A DNA stretch of 64,000 nucleotides from Riptortus pedestris (GCA_019009955.1 CM032230.1:3687001-3751000); one strand, 5' to 3'; positions 22,699-33,635 are shown, counted from the stretch's first letter. A program made the numbers and translations. Notes: generated from the letters alone by a model not told the origin.

Positions 22699-23487
22699 TG
22701 TCTGTTACCGCTCTAGTGGTCGCAATTTTTGTTTAATCCTTACCAAACTTCATATTTAAGCGTTTTATGTAAAAAGAAAGATCAAGTTCGTTAACGGCTG
22801 AAATCGGACCAGTGGGAGGGGGAGTTTAGAGTGGAGGATTTTCGAAAATTCGATATATCTCCGTTACTATACGTCGGATCGAAAAATTATACAAAATCAA
22901 TCTTATTACAAATTAAATTTACTATAAATATTGTTATATACATTTATTCTCTATCTTGAATATTAACCGAGATATTTGCATTTTTCAGTTTTCACCAAAC
23001 CGCCACTTCTACTCATGTTACGTAAACAATACTCTGATACATAATAAATCACATTATTGGAAGTTTAAATACCAAAAATTGTATTCAAGAGACCTTTATT
23101 ATACGAGATACATGCAAATATGCACTGGTGACTCCCCCCCCCCCCATCTTAAAGTTTTGGACTACTAAAATTTTATTGATTGAGATAACAATTATTCTGA
23201 CTCATTATTAATTACACTAGTAGATATAGTAAATAGTTCTCAATAAAATTAATGTGTTATATTCTGATATATTTCAGTAATTGTTTTTCTTTCCGGTGTG
23301 AGGCGGGACCCGTTTTGTTTTCATTTCTAACCTAACGCTTCCTGTCGGCAGGCTATTGAAATTGGATGAAACATTTCTTATTTCCGTTTGTATTTATTCA
23401 CGGTGTTGTGTTAGCAGTATGTATATTTATCTATTACTAAACTTCACGAGGGAAATCTGCTTAGTTTACGCAGCCCCTGCGTGAGGG
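22515..23487 (-). mobile_element. H1 element, subfamily 2, complete
   Basis: On the plus strand it begins with the right hairpin ('agcagatttcccttaaggga') and a right arm with (TA)n at 22644-22698. The core, the subfamily 2 segment (G/C run at 23137-23149; 'cgcttcctgtcggcaggc') and the left end 'gcccctgcgtgagggac' follow. It is near-identical in layout to 19248-20252. Confidence 0.85.
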
Positions 23488-23592
23488 ACTTTTAGCATAT
23501 TGAGGTTGTATTCATGATGGAATTTTCGAAATTTTTCTTCAAATGTCCATCTATCCTACCTAGTAGATGACGAAAATGAGGTCCGTTAAATA

Positions 23593-23628
<36 letters not shown>

Positions 23629-24180
23629 CTGTTACCGCTCTAGCGGTCGCAATTTTTGTTTGATCGTTACCAAACTCGATATTTAGTCGTTTTATGTAAA
23701 AAGAAAGATCAAGTTCGTTAACGGCTGAAATCGGACCAGTGGGAGGGGGGGTTTAGAGGGGAGGATTTTCGAAAATTCAAAATATCTCCGTTACTATACG
23801 TCGGACCGAAAAATTGTACAGAATCAATCTTATTGCAAATTAAATTTACTATAAATATTGTTATATACATTTTTCTCTATCTTGAATATTAACCGAGATA
23901 TTTGCATTTGTATTCTGCGTGTGGTCACCAGTAGGCTATGTTAGGACTTTCCGCCGAGAGCTCTGGTGGCCGTTTCCATAACTATTCGTCCCTCGTGAAT
24001 AGGTTTAGAGGTTAGGTTAACTGTTTTTTGGGGCTAGAAACTACTGGGTTATTACGCCCTAAATAATGTTTTAGGTTTAGAGGTTTCTTACTACTACAGT
24101 TGTTATTAGGCAGATTTCTCTATTGTAAAACTTCACGTGGGAAATCTGCTTATTTTACGCAGCCCCTGCGTGACGGACTT
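23488..24180 (-). mobile_element. H1 element, subfamily 1, right hairpin deleted
   Basis: Follows the left end of the previous copy head-to-tail. The right tip reads 'ttttagca' joined directly to 'tattgaggttgtattc', so about 23 nt of the terminal hairpin are gone. TA block 23596-23622. The subfamily 1 segment is complete ('ttttggggctagaaactact'), with an intact left end 'cctgcgtgacggac' and a T-run. Confidence 0.82.
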
Positions 24181-24395
24181 TTTTTAATCATTTCCAAACT
24201 ACTTACATAAACGTTAAATGTAAAATTAATGAAGAGGTTCGTTAAGGGCTGTGGAAGGAGGATTTTGATGGAGAAAATGAAGTATCAAAATATCTCTGAT
24301 ACTATGATACCTGACGGAAAATCATATATGGCCTCATGTTCTTTTTATACACTTTTTTCTATCTTGAATATTAACCGAGATACTTCCCCTTTGTT
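24181..24395 (-). mobile_element. old H1 core (second half of a split copy)
   Basis: 'aatcatttccaaactactta', 'gaggttcgttaagggctg', 'caaaatatctctgatacta' and 'tatcttgaatattaaccgag' are H1 core in minus orientation. It continues the copy broken at 22514. Confidence 0.6.
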
Positions 24396-24681
24396 AAATA
24401 GTGAATTATAAATGGCTCTCAGAACATCTGGGTTGCTTGGCTTAATAATGTCCAGCATTTTAGCCATTCGGTTCTAGAATTAGGAAAGTAGAAATAAATC
24501 TATTGTTCTGACAGATTAGTTCGTGATAAAAGGTATTTATAAAATAGTAATGCATAGTATTATAATAAATGAGATACATTTTAGAAATTAATAAACGTAC
24601 ATGATCAGGCGCAGTTAATTCAAAGCAATCTGAGGGGTTTATAAAGCATACTACGATAGAAGTGAAATTGCAGTACTGTAT
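24396..24681. other. unrecognised AT-rich DNA
   Basis: Nothing supportable between the old H1 core and the minisatellite. Confidence 0.4.
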
Positions 24682-25340
24682 GCACAGCTAGTGGGGGCCT
24701 AGATGATAGATGGCAGCACAGCTAGTGGGGGTCTAGATGATAGATGGCAGCACAGCTAGTGGGGGTCTAGAAGATAGATGGCAGCACAGCTAGTGGGGGA
24801 CTAGAAGATAGATGGCAGCACAGCTAGTGGGGGTCTAGAAGATAGATGGCAGCACAGCTAGTGGGGGTCTAGAAGATAGATGGCAGCACAGCTAGTGGTG
24901 GTCTAGAAGATAGATGGCAGCACAGCTAGTGGTGGTCTAGAAGATAGATGGCAGCACAGCTAGTGGTGGTCTAGAAGATAGATGGCAGCACAGCTAGTGG
25001 GGGTCTAGAAGATAGATGGCAGCACAGCTAGTGGGGGTCTAGAAGATAGATGGCAGCACAGCTAGTGGGGGTCTAGAAGATAGATGGCAGCACAGCTAGT
25101 GGGGGTCTAGTAGAAGATAGATGGCAGCACAGGACTAGGTGGGGTCTAGAAGATAGATGGCAGCACGGCTAGTGGGGGCTCCAGATGATAGATGGCAGCA
25201 CAGGTAGTGGGGGTCTAGAAGATAGATGGCAGCACAGCTAGTGGGGGTCTAGAAGATAGATGGCAGCACAGCTAGTGGTGGTCTAGATGATAGATGGCAG
25301 CACAGCTAGTGGGGGTCTAGAAGATTGATGGCAGCACAGC
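24682..25340 (+). repeat. 34-bp minisatellite, about 19 units
   Basis: The unit is 'gcacagctagtgggggtcta' followed by 'gaagatagatggca'. Variants swap GGGGG for GGTGG and AGAAG for AGATG. One unit carries a 3-nt insertion (near 25108) and one a shifted 'aggactaggt' (25131). It ends abruptly on the left arm of an H1 copy, whose first bases read 'tgtccatcctacacggaagg'. Confidence 0.95.
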
Positions 25341-25895
25341 TGTCCATCCTACACGGAAGGGCTGCGTAAACTAAGCAGATTTCCGTCTTTAAGTTTGATA
25401 ATAGATAAATCTACATATTGCAAACACAACACCACCGAGAATATTAAGTGAATAAATACAAATGGTAGTAAGAAATCTTTGTCCTCCCTACGGAAAGCCG
25501 GGATGAAAACAGTTTTGCCAACCACGAACCGGAAAGAAAAATAATTACTGAAATATATCAGAATATAACAATATTTTTATTAAAAACTATTTACTATATC
25601 AAGTACTTTAATTTATAATGAATGTGTATAAATTTTATCTCAATCGATCAAATTTTAGTAGGTGAAGAACTTAAGAAGGGGGAGGGGCACCAGAACATAT
25701 TTGCCTGTATCACGTATAATAAAGGTATCTTGAAAACAAAATTTGCTATTCAAGCTTTGAATAATTTGTTTTATTATATAAAAGAGTTTTGTATATGTAA
25801 CATGAGTGGAAGCTGGGGTTTACTGAAGGCAGAAAACAGAAATATGCAAATATCTCGGTTAATATTCAAGATAAAGAATAAATGTATATAACAAT
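25341..25895 (+). mobile_element. H1 element, subfamily 2, first part (split by insertion)
   Basis: The left arm is recognisable though altered ('ggctgcgtaaactaagcaga'). The subfamily 2 segment and core follow up to 'atgtatataacaatac', where an A-run and a new left end begin. The core resumes at 26890. Confidence 0.75.
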
Positions 25896-26722
25896 ACAAA
25901 AAAGTCCGTCACGCAGGGGCTGCGTAAATTAAGCAGATTTCCCACCTGATGTTTAGTAATAGATAAATATACAAACTGCTAACACAACACCAGTCGGAAT
26001 AAATACATAGGGAAATAAGACAGGTTTTATCCAATTTCAAGACCCGGCCGACAGGAAGCGTTAGGTTAGAAATGTAAACAAACGGGGGCCGACCCGTTAG
26101 TTTACATTTCTAACCAAACCTCAGCCACACACCGGAAAGAAAAAAAATTACTGAAATATATGAAAAAAAAACACATTATTTTATTGAGAAAAATTTACTA
26201 TATCTAGTACTGTAATTAATAATGAGTCTGAATAATTGTTATCTCAATCAATAAAATTTTAGTAGTCCAAAACTTTAAGATGGGGGGGGGGAGTCAGCAG
26301 GGCATATTTGCATGTATCTCGTATAATAATGGTCTCTTGAATACAATTTTTTGTTTTTAAACTTCCAATAATGAGATTTATTATGTAGCAGAGTATTGTT
26401 TACGTAACATGAGTAGAAGTGGCGGTTTGCTGAAAATTAAAAAATGCAAATATCTCGGTTAATATTCAAGATAGAGAAAAAACGTATATGACAATATTTA
26501 TAGTAAATTTAATTTGCAATAAGATTGGTTATATACAAATTTTTGATCCGACATATGGTAACGGAGATATCTCGAAATTTCAAAATTCCTCCCCTCTAAA
26601 CCCCCCTCCCCCAGGGCCGATTTCCTCGGGTAACGAACTTGATCTTTCTTTTTACATAAAACGACTAAATATCGAGTTTGGTAACGATTAAACAAAAATT
26701 GCGACCGCTAGAGCGGTAACAG

Positions 26723-26761
<39 letters not shown>

Positions 26762-26889
26762 GTTTTGAACGGACCTCATTTTCGTCATTTCATGGGTAGG
26801 ATCGATGGACATTTAAAAGAAATGTTACGAAAATTGCGTCCTGAGTACAACCTCAATATCTGATTTTCCTTAAAGGAAATCTGCTAATA
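25896..26889 (+). mobile_element. H1 element, subfamily 2, complete, nested
   Basis: Left end in an A-run; subfamily 2 segment with an internal duplication of the 'aggttagaaatgtaaacaaa' block in opposite orientation (26060-26125); G-run 26282-26291; core; TA block 26727-26757; right arm ending 'aaggaaatctgctaataa'. The hairpin is weakened (TTTTCCTTAAAGGAAAT). Confidence 0.82.
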
Positions 26890-27115
26890 ATTATAGGACA
26901 ATAAATTTGAAATAAGATTGACTCTAAACAATTTTTCGATTCGACGTATAATAACAGAGATATTTCAATTTTTCTAAAATCCCAACTACAAGCCCCCCCC
27001 CCTCCCCCTCCCAATAGTCTTATTTCAGCTATTAACAAACTTGATCTTTTTTTTTAGATAAAACGATTTAATATCGAGTTTGGTAACGATCAAACAAGAA
27101 TTGCGAACGTTTATA
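26890..27115 (+). mobile_element. H1 element, subfamily 2, second part
   Basis: 'gacaataaatttgaaataag' continues the core broken at 25895, through the C-run (26993-27009) and 'gtttggtaacgatcaaacaa'. It stops where the microsatellite should start. Confidence 0.65.
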
Positions 27116-27565
27116 TATAATTAATCATTAGGTCTATTTTAAAAATAATTAGTATAAACTGTTAAATAAAAAAAAATTAAAAAATCAAATGGGAAAAAAA
27201 CTTCATGTGGCGTATTATATCTACCTTATCTTACAAAAATAAAAATATGAAAAAATAATACCTATTTTCTTAGAGATAATTTTATTGTTACATTTGTTTT
27301 ATGTTGCTAGATCATATCAACAAATATTTAGGCTGAAATAGAAAGAGAGCTATGAAGTAATATAAGTCACTTAAGCTATTTTACAAAAAAAAAAAAAATT
27401 GCCTTGGGAGGGGTTGACTGACTGTTGTGCGTATTCTGTTTTTCCAACGGTGCGCAGGTCACGCCCCACACATCTTGACCGGAAGTAAGCTTAAATACCC
27501 TTTTCTTTCAAAAAGGTTAAAACTTTAGTAATTTCAAACCTATTTTGTATTAAATGAACGAAACT
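27116..27565. other. unrecognised AT-rich DNA
   Basis: A-runs (27383-27398) and no feature I can support. Confidence 0.4.
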
Positions 27566-27569
27566 TTAG

Positions 27570-27740
27570 CCCAAGACTAACCATTTTCAGTCAGCAACGA
27601 AAGTGTCAACAGTTGGTGGGACATTACACTCCTCACACATAGGACCCATAAAGGAGGAACAATTGTCCAATGCTAAGCCGCATAAGTACAATTTGTTCTC
27701 TACCTCCTAGTATTTAGTAATTGTTGTCCAATTTACGAAT
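27570..27740 (-). pseudogene. non-LTR retrotransposon C-terminal remnant
   Basis: A minus-strand frame contains MCEECNVPPTVDTFVAD, which fits the C-x2-C ... T-V-x-H pattern after the RNase H domain of I/Jockey/R1-type elements, with the histidine replaced by T. Upstream in the same orientation a degraded 'LYLCGLALDNCSSF' occupies the place of the usual 'L-R-I-G-H-T' stretch. Stops interrupt the reading. The fragment is short, so family assignment stays loose. Confidence 0.45.
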
Positions 27741-28449
27741 AGTCCATTTTATTTTTCGAAGTTTATTGTTAACCATTTGTTCCTTTGTGTCCTTGATTGT
27801 TTGTTGTGTACGTACACTACAATTATCTCTCCTTGATAGATACATAAAAAGTACAGTCTTTATCAAAATTCACTTAGCCAGTGTTATTTCGTATGATTTC
27901 CTAATAAATGGGCTTATTTCCTTATCATTCCTAAGGTCAAATCAGTGCCCATATAAATGCGTGTTATAATGTATTCTGAGCTTGTCCTTTCTAAATAAAT
28001 ATCTTGTGCTTGAGAATAGTTTCATTAGATTGCGCCAGGCCGGGTGACGCATATTGCAGCGTCTGTTTCTATAATAGCTGCACGCCCTTGCAACTGACTG
28101 CTTCCTTGATTCTAGGTGGATTAGCTGATCTATTTATCTAATGTCACTGACAGCTGGCATGCCTCAGCTGACAACACCATTTACATGCATTAGTCTACAA
28201 GTAATGCGGCAAGATGGATGACCTTAACTAGATTATTTCCTTACTCCTTAAACACAAGTAATACGAAGTTGAATCAAGGGCACAGAAAAAAAGGCAGAGA
28301 CTAGTTTGATCTAAACATCTCCAGCAGGGAATGTATGAACCAAGTAGACTTCCCACGAGCACATAGATGACGTAGTGTTACATTCTGTTCTCTCTTTCTT
28401 CTTTAGGAAGCAGAGACATGGAATTAGATATAAGCAGAACTGGCAATCG
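27741..28449. other. unrecognised DNA
   Basis: Possibly further upstream parts of the non-LTR remnant, but no motif is convincing. Short open frames on both strands near 28311-28720 overlap the Penelope-like remnant and are not supported as genes. Confidence 0.4.
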
Positions 28450-28454
28450 CAAAA

Positions 28455-28535
28455 CACTAGGAGTGAATATATCTTCATTAATATTCGAGCTAAAGAAAAG
28501 TCCGTAACGAAGGGGCTGCGTAAACTAAGCAGATT
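28455..28535 (+). mobile_element. H1 core trace and solo left end
   Basis: A trace of core ('aatatatcttcattaatatt') is followed by an H1 left end 'agtccgtaacgaaggggctg', then 'cgtaaactaagcagatt', which stops at 28535 just upstream of the Penelope-like remnant. Confidence 0.6.
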
Positions 28536-28556
28536 GCAGAAGCAGTCGTCTACGTA

Positions 28557-29000
28557 GTGCACCCAATGTCGTATCTTCCCAAAGTATGGGTTCTTTTTGT
28601 ATACATTTACATGTATATAAAAGACAGGTCCGGTATGTACAAAATCGTGTGTGGTACATGCAAAGGAGCTTACATCGGCCAAACAGGAAGAAAGATAAGA
28701 ACTCGGTGTAGAGAACATGGCTATCGCTCAGATTCCGAATTTTTCTGCCATCAAGAACAAGAGGGACATAGCGAAGGAGCCCATGAAGTGTGCTTATTAC
28801 ATGAAGCCAAGAAAGGTAAAAAACTAAGTGCATTGGAGGGGCTGCAGATCGCATTGAATAAGAAACTTATTGGTAGTCGCTCTTTGAACAAGAAGACCGA
28901 TTGTTATAAGTCTGCAATGGTGGGGGTACTGGACCTCGACGTTATCTCCCGCGTCCCAGCCAGTCGCTTGCTGTCTTTCCCAATGAGCGCATGCAAGTAG
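28557..29000 (+). pseudogene. Penelope-like element GIY-YIG endonuclease fragment
   Basis: An open stretch whose residues 25-110 form a GIY-YIG nuclease module of the kind found at the C-terminus of Penelope-like retroelements. It has G26-M-Y28 for the GIY strand, a C32-x2-C35 pair, Y39-I-G41-Q-T-G-R45, R48, R50 and H54, and a later glutamate (E94) in 'SALEGLQIALN', where the family has its metal ligand. All main catalytic positions seem present. The first 24 codons are not conserved and the start is arbitrary. No reverse transcriptase lies upstream, so this is a 5'-truncated copy, as reverse-transcribed elements often are. The frame ends at a proper stop after 'SACK'. A 'gaagatggagacat ... 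gaaagcgctt' signal about 200 nt downstream fits a Penelope-like 3' region. Confidence 0.78.
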
Positions 29001-29189
29001 GTCGGTAATATATTCCTATATCACAATAGATCTCTCACTCTCTGTATTCTATTTTAAGATATGACTTAAGTATATTTATTATGTTCATTGTTAGATATTT
29101 ATTTTGTATTTTATTTATTGATATTAACATGTTTTATGACCCTGTTGCAATGTATAGAGTTTTTATTAATGTTATTGTTTTTCATGTGT

Positions 29190-29265
29190 ATCTCTGAAGA
29201 TGGAGACATTAGTCTTTGAAAGCGCTTAGCGCTGAAATAAACAAATTGTGAAGAATTGGACGTTT
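29190..29265 (+). repeat. Penelope-like 3' terminal signal
   Basis: 'tctctgaagatggagacat', then 'gaaagcgcttagcgctgaa' and 'aataaacaaattgtg'. The self-complementary AGCGCTTAGCGCT and the distance from the GIY-YIG frame suggest the end of the same element. Confidence 0.45.
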
Positions 29266-29379
29266 TTTCTCTCTCTCCAAGTAAACATTCTTCACTTCCA
29301 ACAAACACTGCCGTGGAATAATTTATCCCCCTTCCCTCCCGCAAGGAGTATGTCAACCATTACCTAATATAATACTTAA

Positions 29380-29876
29380 TTTTTCCATGAACATGTCCCA
29401 CCGAAAATAACTTAAAATATATCTAATACAGTAAATGTTCAATGAAAACAATATTTGGAACTTAAGCTACGCATGAAGTAGTTAATGATAACATGGCGTG
29501 AGTAGGAGTAGGGGTTTATTCAAGGATGAAAACTAAAAAAAATAAAAAATAAATAAATTCAAATACCTTGATAAATATTCATGATAAGAAAACTATAAAT
29601 AAAAAAAAATACTTTTATTGTATATACACTAAATTTGTAATTTGATTGGTTCTATACAATGTTAAGATCCAACGTATTTAGAATTTTCACAATTCACCCT
29701 ATTAACCATCCCCTCCAATAACGAACTTCATCTTTAGTTTTGCATAAAATGTATAAATATTGAGTATGGTAACGACCAAGCAAAAATTGTGACCGGTACC
29801 GGACATTTGAGGAAATTTTTCGAAAATCGTGTTATGAGTACGACCTCAATAGATGATTTCCCTTCTGCTAAAATAA
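29380..29876 (+). mobile_element. old H1 copy, microsatellite and hairpin lost
   Basis: 'caatgaaaacaatatttgga', 'gattggttctatacaatg', 'tataaatattgagtatggt' and 'gagtacgacctcaatagatg' keep H1 order. The right tip 'gatttcccttctgctaaa' lacks one arm of the hairpin, and nothing remains between 'gtgacc' and 'ggacatttgagg'. Confidence 0.6.
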
Positions 29877-30712
29877 ATATTTTATATAATAATCATTGCA
29901 AAGGTGATAATATTCATATTGTATGGGTTAACTCGCTTTAGTAGTAAAGATATTGTGCTCCTGACGATGAGAGTTTGAGTTAAGAACGCGAAACATGTAG
30001 AGTTATATTGAAAAGAATGACAGAGAAATAGTGCTTCTATAAAATCTGACTCTTTCTCTACAAGTGAAATCTATTTAGTTAACGCAGCCCTTGTGTGGCA
30101 GACATTTATTTAATATAAACTTCACTCTCAAAGGCAAAGCTTTTTCTCCAGTCTGGATCAACTGACCCGAAAATTAACTCTTTGTCTTTCGAATGTTTAT
30201 CCTTTAATAAACTTTGAAGTATTTTCCATTAAAGTCGTTTCTTTATTATTTTTGATAAGGGGGTTGAATTGGCTTGATAAGGTTATCAAAATAAATCCAG
30301 AAGAGGAATGGTGCATCAAATTAGAGCTTTGTCAACACAATTATCAATATTAACTTCCTTCGGAGGCAAAACATAAAGGCGGAGAACAAAAGGGCTCTTG
30401 GTTATTGTAACAGAACAGAAGACTCCTCTTTGAGATGTATTTGTGTTAAAGAAACTCGATTACAATAATGCCTTTTGTTAATAAATTGTCATGCTCTTCA
30501 ATCTCTTGAATATATAAATCCTCTTTATATATTTCATAACAATGCCTTTTATTTTACCGGCTTTTATTTGGGAGCTATAGAGGTTGCTCACGAGAAAAAA
30601 CATTCACAAAAAAGACTTCAATCATTGGAAATCATGATAAATAAATGCCAAAAATAATATCAGTTTGTATCTTAAAATTTGATATCTATAAACATATTTA
30701 TCTCACTAAAGA
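29877..30712. other. unrecognised DNA with a scrap of H1 left end
   Basis: At 30065-30107 the plus strand reads 'gtgaaatctatttagttaac', then 'gcagcccttgtgtggcagac', a minus-oriented H1 left end. A 'tcctgacgatgagagt ... gcgaaacatgtag' hairpin-like signal at 29957-30001 resembles Penelope-like termini. The rest is unrecognised. Confidence 0.4.
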
Positions 30713-30714
30713 AT

Positions 30715-30790
30715 GTTTAGTTGTTCGCCCTCTAGAGGTTCGAAATTTCCAGAAATTCAAACCAAACTTCATATTTAAACTCTTATCCGG
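30715..30790 (-). mobile_element. old H1 core scrap
   Basis: 'ttgttcgccctctagaggtt' and 'aaccaaacttcatatttaaa' resemble the stretch beside the microsatellite in minus-oriented H1 copies. Confidence 0.4.
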
Positions 30791-30813
30791 ACCGGATAGA
30801 TGGAGTTAGTATG

Positions 30814-30936
30814 TTTTAGCAGATTTCCCTTAAGGGAAATCAGCTATTGAGGTTGTACTCATGACGGAATTTTCGAAATTTTTCTTCAAATGTCCATCGA
30901 TCCTACCTAGTAAATGACGAAAATGAATTCCGTTCA

Positions 30937-30994
<58 letters not shown>

Positions 30995-31773
30995 TCTATC
31001 TATCTATATATTTGTCTGTTACCGCTCTAGCGGTCGCAATTTTTGTTTGATCGGTACCAAACTCGATATTTAGTCGTTTTATGTAAAAAGGGGGGGATTT
31101 AGAGGGGAGGATTTTTGAAAATTCGAAATATCTCCGTTATTATGCATCAGATCAAAAAATTGTATAGAACCAATCATATTGTAAATTAAATTTACTATAA
31201 ATATTGTTATATACATTTATTCTCTATCTTGAATATTAACCGAGATATTTGCATTTTTCAGTTTTCAACCATCAGCAAACCGCCACTTCTACTCATGTTT
31301 CATACACAATACTCCGCTTCATAATAAATCACATTATTCGAAGTTTAAATACCAAAAATTGTATTCAAGAGACCTTTATTAAACGAGATACATGCAAATA
31401 TGTCCTGGTGACTGCCCCCCGTCTTAAGGTTTTGGACTACAAAAATTTGATTGATTGAGATAACAATTATTCTGACTCATTATTAATTACAGTACTAGAT
31501 ATAGTGAATAGTTCTCAATAAAATTAATATGTTATATTCTAAAATATTTCAGTAATTGTTTTTCCTTCCGGTGTGAGGCAGGCAGAACCGTTTCTTTACA
31601 TTTCTAACCTAACACTTCCTGTCGGCAGGTTATTGAAATTGGATGAAACATTTCTTATTTCCGTTTGTATTTATTCACGGTGTTGTTGTGTTACCATTAT
31701 GTAGATTTATCTATTACTAAACTTCACGAGGGAAATCTGCTTAGTTTACGCAGTCCCTGCGTGACGGACTTTT
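30814..31773 (-). mobile_element. H1 element, subfamily 2, complete
   Basis: Right hairpin AGATTTCCC-TTAA-GGGAAATC at 30819-30841, TATC-flanked TA block (30940-31012), core with a shortened 'aaaaagggggggattta' (the 'gatcaagttcg' block is missing), subfamily 2 segment, left end 'gcagtccctgcgtgacggac'. The T-run on the right flank fits insertion into A/T runs. Confidence 0.84.
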
Positions 31774-31955
31774 TATGATTAAATTTTCCAACGTTACTTA
31801 GGCCAATTCAAACTCCTGAACTTTAAAGTTTCTCGCGATAAAAAAGTTTAAATTTCTCGCGTTAAACAGAACCTCTGCTTGATAGACTTATTATAGTAAA
31901 CATTGTATTCTACTCTCGGATTCTTTTCGGATTTAAGTTTGGCTTTCAAATAGCA
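31774..31955. other. unrecognised AT-rich DNA
   Basis: Two near copies of 'aagtttctcgcg/aatttctcgcgtt' lie at about 31827-31863; nothing else is seen. Confidence 0.35.
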
Positions 31956-31959
31956 AGCG

Positions 31960-32130
31960 AGTTATTTGTAGATTTTTTTTTCGGCCTTTAGTAACCCTCC
32001 CCCCCCCCCCTCGCTGCTAACCATTGGATTTTCATTCTGAAATAGAGAATATATTGTGAGATACGATCAACAGTTTCTCATATTGTGACGTGGGAAATTT
32101 TACGCAGCCGCTGCATGACAGACTTTTAAT
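31960..32130 (-). mobile_element. old H1 left arm
   Basis: 'agtaaccctcccccc', 'gaatatattgtgagatacga' and 'gacgtgggaaattttacgca' lead to 'gccgctgcatgacagactt', the old-subfamily left arm in minus orientation. Confidence 0.55.
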
Positions 32131-32279
32131 GTGAAAACATGAAATAAGCCTACCTAAAAATAGCAGTGTATACACCACTGAATTGCATGCCATACTCTTG
32201 GGGCTGGCACACTGGCTACAACACATGACAGTACTATATACTCTGATTCATTAAGTTGTTTACTGTCCTTTAAAAACAC

Positions 32280-32770
32280 TTACAACACTCATCCCTTAAT
32301 TATTCAGATTAAAGAACAAATTTCAAAATTAAAGACAAAAGTACGGGTTCCAGGACATGAAAACATCGGACGTACAAACGACGTGGACAAACTCGCCAAA
32401 CATGCAACCCAGAGACAATTTTCTGACTTTAACTTACTGACCCTACCAGACTTACATTTACAAATACTACATACAACAGTAAACGAAGGCAAAAATGTAA
32501 GCATAGAACATCAGAAATTCATCTGTGACAAATAAAGCCTTGAATAAGGGAGTGGCCATCCAGCAGACGTGATAATAGACAAGACGAAGTTGTACTAACG
32601 AGACTTAGGATAGGGCGCTCACATTTAACGGAATCATACCTCAAGACTGGAACAGAAAGACCACATGCAGAACATTCCATGAACCATTAACCAGGAAACA
32701 CATACTGACTAACTGCTGGAACATTGAATACTTAGAGACTCCACATAAAATGTAGGAACTTCTTTCTGAC
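32280..32770 (+). pseudogene. non-LTR retrotransposon RNase H / C-terminal remnant
   Basis: From about 32312 one frame reads KVRVPGHENIGRTNDVDKLA, then KHATQRQFSD. This is the end of an RNase H domain: (W)VPGH, then GN-x2-VD-x-LAK-x-A, with GN changed to RT, so part of the site is lost. After a stop at 32533 another frame gives DEVVLTRLRIGRSHLTESYL, the typical stretch before the C-x2-C motif in I/Jockey-type elements. A degraded 'kHi L ... CWNIE' follows. Stops and frameshifts show decay. A T-rich stretch after 32815 could be its 3' region. Confidence 0.7.
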
Positions 32771-32779
32771 AGGAGCACA

Positions 32780-33635
32780 TATATTGACTTTACACTAAAT
32801 CACCTTAAAAATTTGAATTTTTTTTACAAAATTTAACTTCTCTTCTTTTTGATTTTGACTTAGTGCGAAATATAATAAATTTTCTTTTTCTTTTCATAAG
32901 ACCATATTTTTATTTTATTTCTGTCTTTAATACTAGTCTAAAGTATGTTTGTTGTTTTTAATGTTTATTTATAGCGTTTTAATTCTTTTTGTTCGTACAG
33001 TTTTGTTTTGTTTTTATTATACATTGGTAAATTTTGAGCCAAACCGTCTAGTTGCGGCTGCTCCTCTATACATAAACAAAAAAAAAGATGTTAGTGCTGT
33101 TTTTAATGAGTTGGTCCATTTAAAGAAATACAATAGGAAATACTCTTACTTCAGTTTTTACATTTATTGAGAGTTTAATAAGTTTGAATATGTCTGTGAC
33201 TCCGTAATACATTAATACATAATACAGCTGCTTTTCGTTGTTATAAATATATACTTCCGCAATATTAATCGTTGTAACGTTGTCAAAATAATTGAGTGCG
33301 GTGTATTTTTTAATTTCGTAATGGGTATCGATTGAGAGCTCTTGACTTCTTGTTCTTTGCTGTAAAGTAGGTCAGGTGGAGAATGTAGGAGCGGTGACAG
33401 TAATTAACAGATGGGTCAGGCCGCCATTCTGGAAAACATGCCCCCCCCCCTCTACAATATATACACCAAGAAGGCTCATTATATATACATTAAGCGTATT
33501 TCTCCTAAGGGAAATGCAATGCAATCAGATTTCCCACGTGCTGCTATTACTCAATACTGATTTCTGACTAGAATAGGTGATGGGGGGGGGGGGTAATGAA
33601 GACTGGAAGTAAGAAAGTAGGCCTTACTTTCTGAA
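32780..33635. other. unrecognised AT-rich DNA
   Basis: T-rich sequence with C-run (33440-33450) and G-run (33582-33593). Around 33505-33575 'cctaagggaaatg' and 'cagatttcccacgtg' recall H1 ends, but too little remains to call a copy. Confidence 0.4.

Noticed and set aside
22956..23168. A frame of about 70 codons seen in near-identical form in several H1 subfamily 2 copies (also about 19565-19774 minus and 31249-31458 plus)
   Set aside because: It reads antisense to the element's left-right direction, is lost in older copies, has no known motif, and its conservation is explained by the shared age of the copies.
24682..25340. CRISPR-like array (regular 34-bp repeats)
   Set aside because: Units are directly contiguous with no unique spacers, and the DNA is eukaryotic; it is a minisatellite.
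28311..28854. Minus-strand frames of 109-135 codons
   Set aside because: They are antisense to the Penelope-like GIY-YIG fragment and have no motif of their own.
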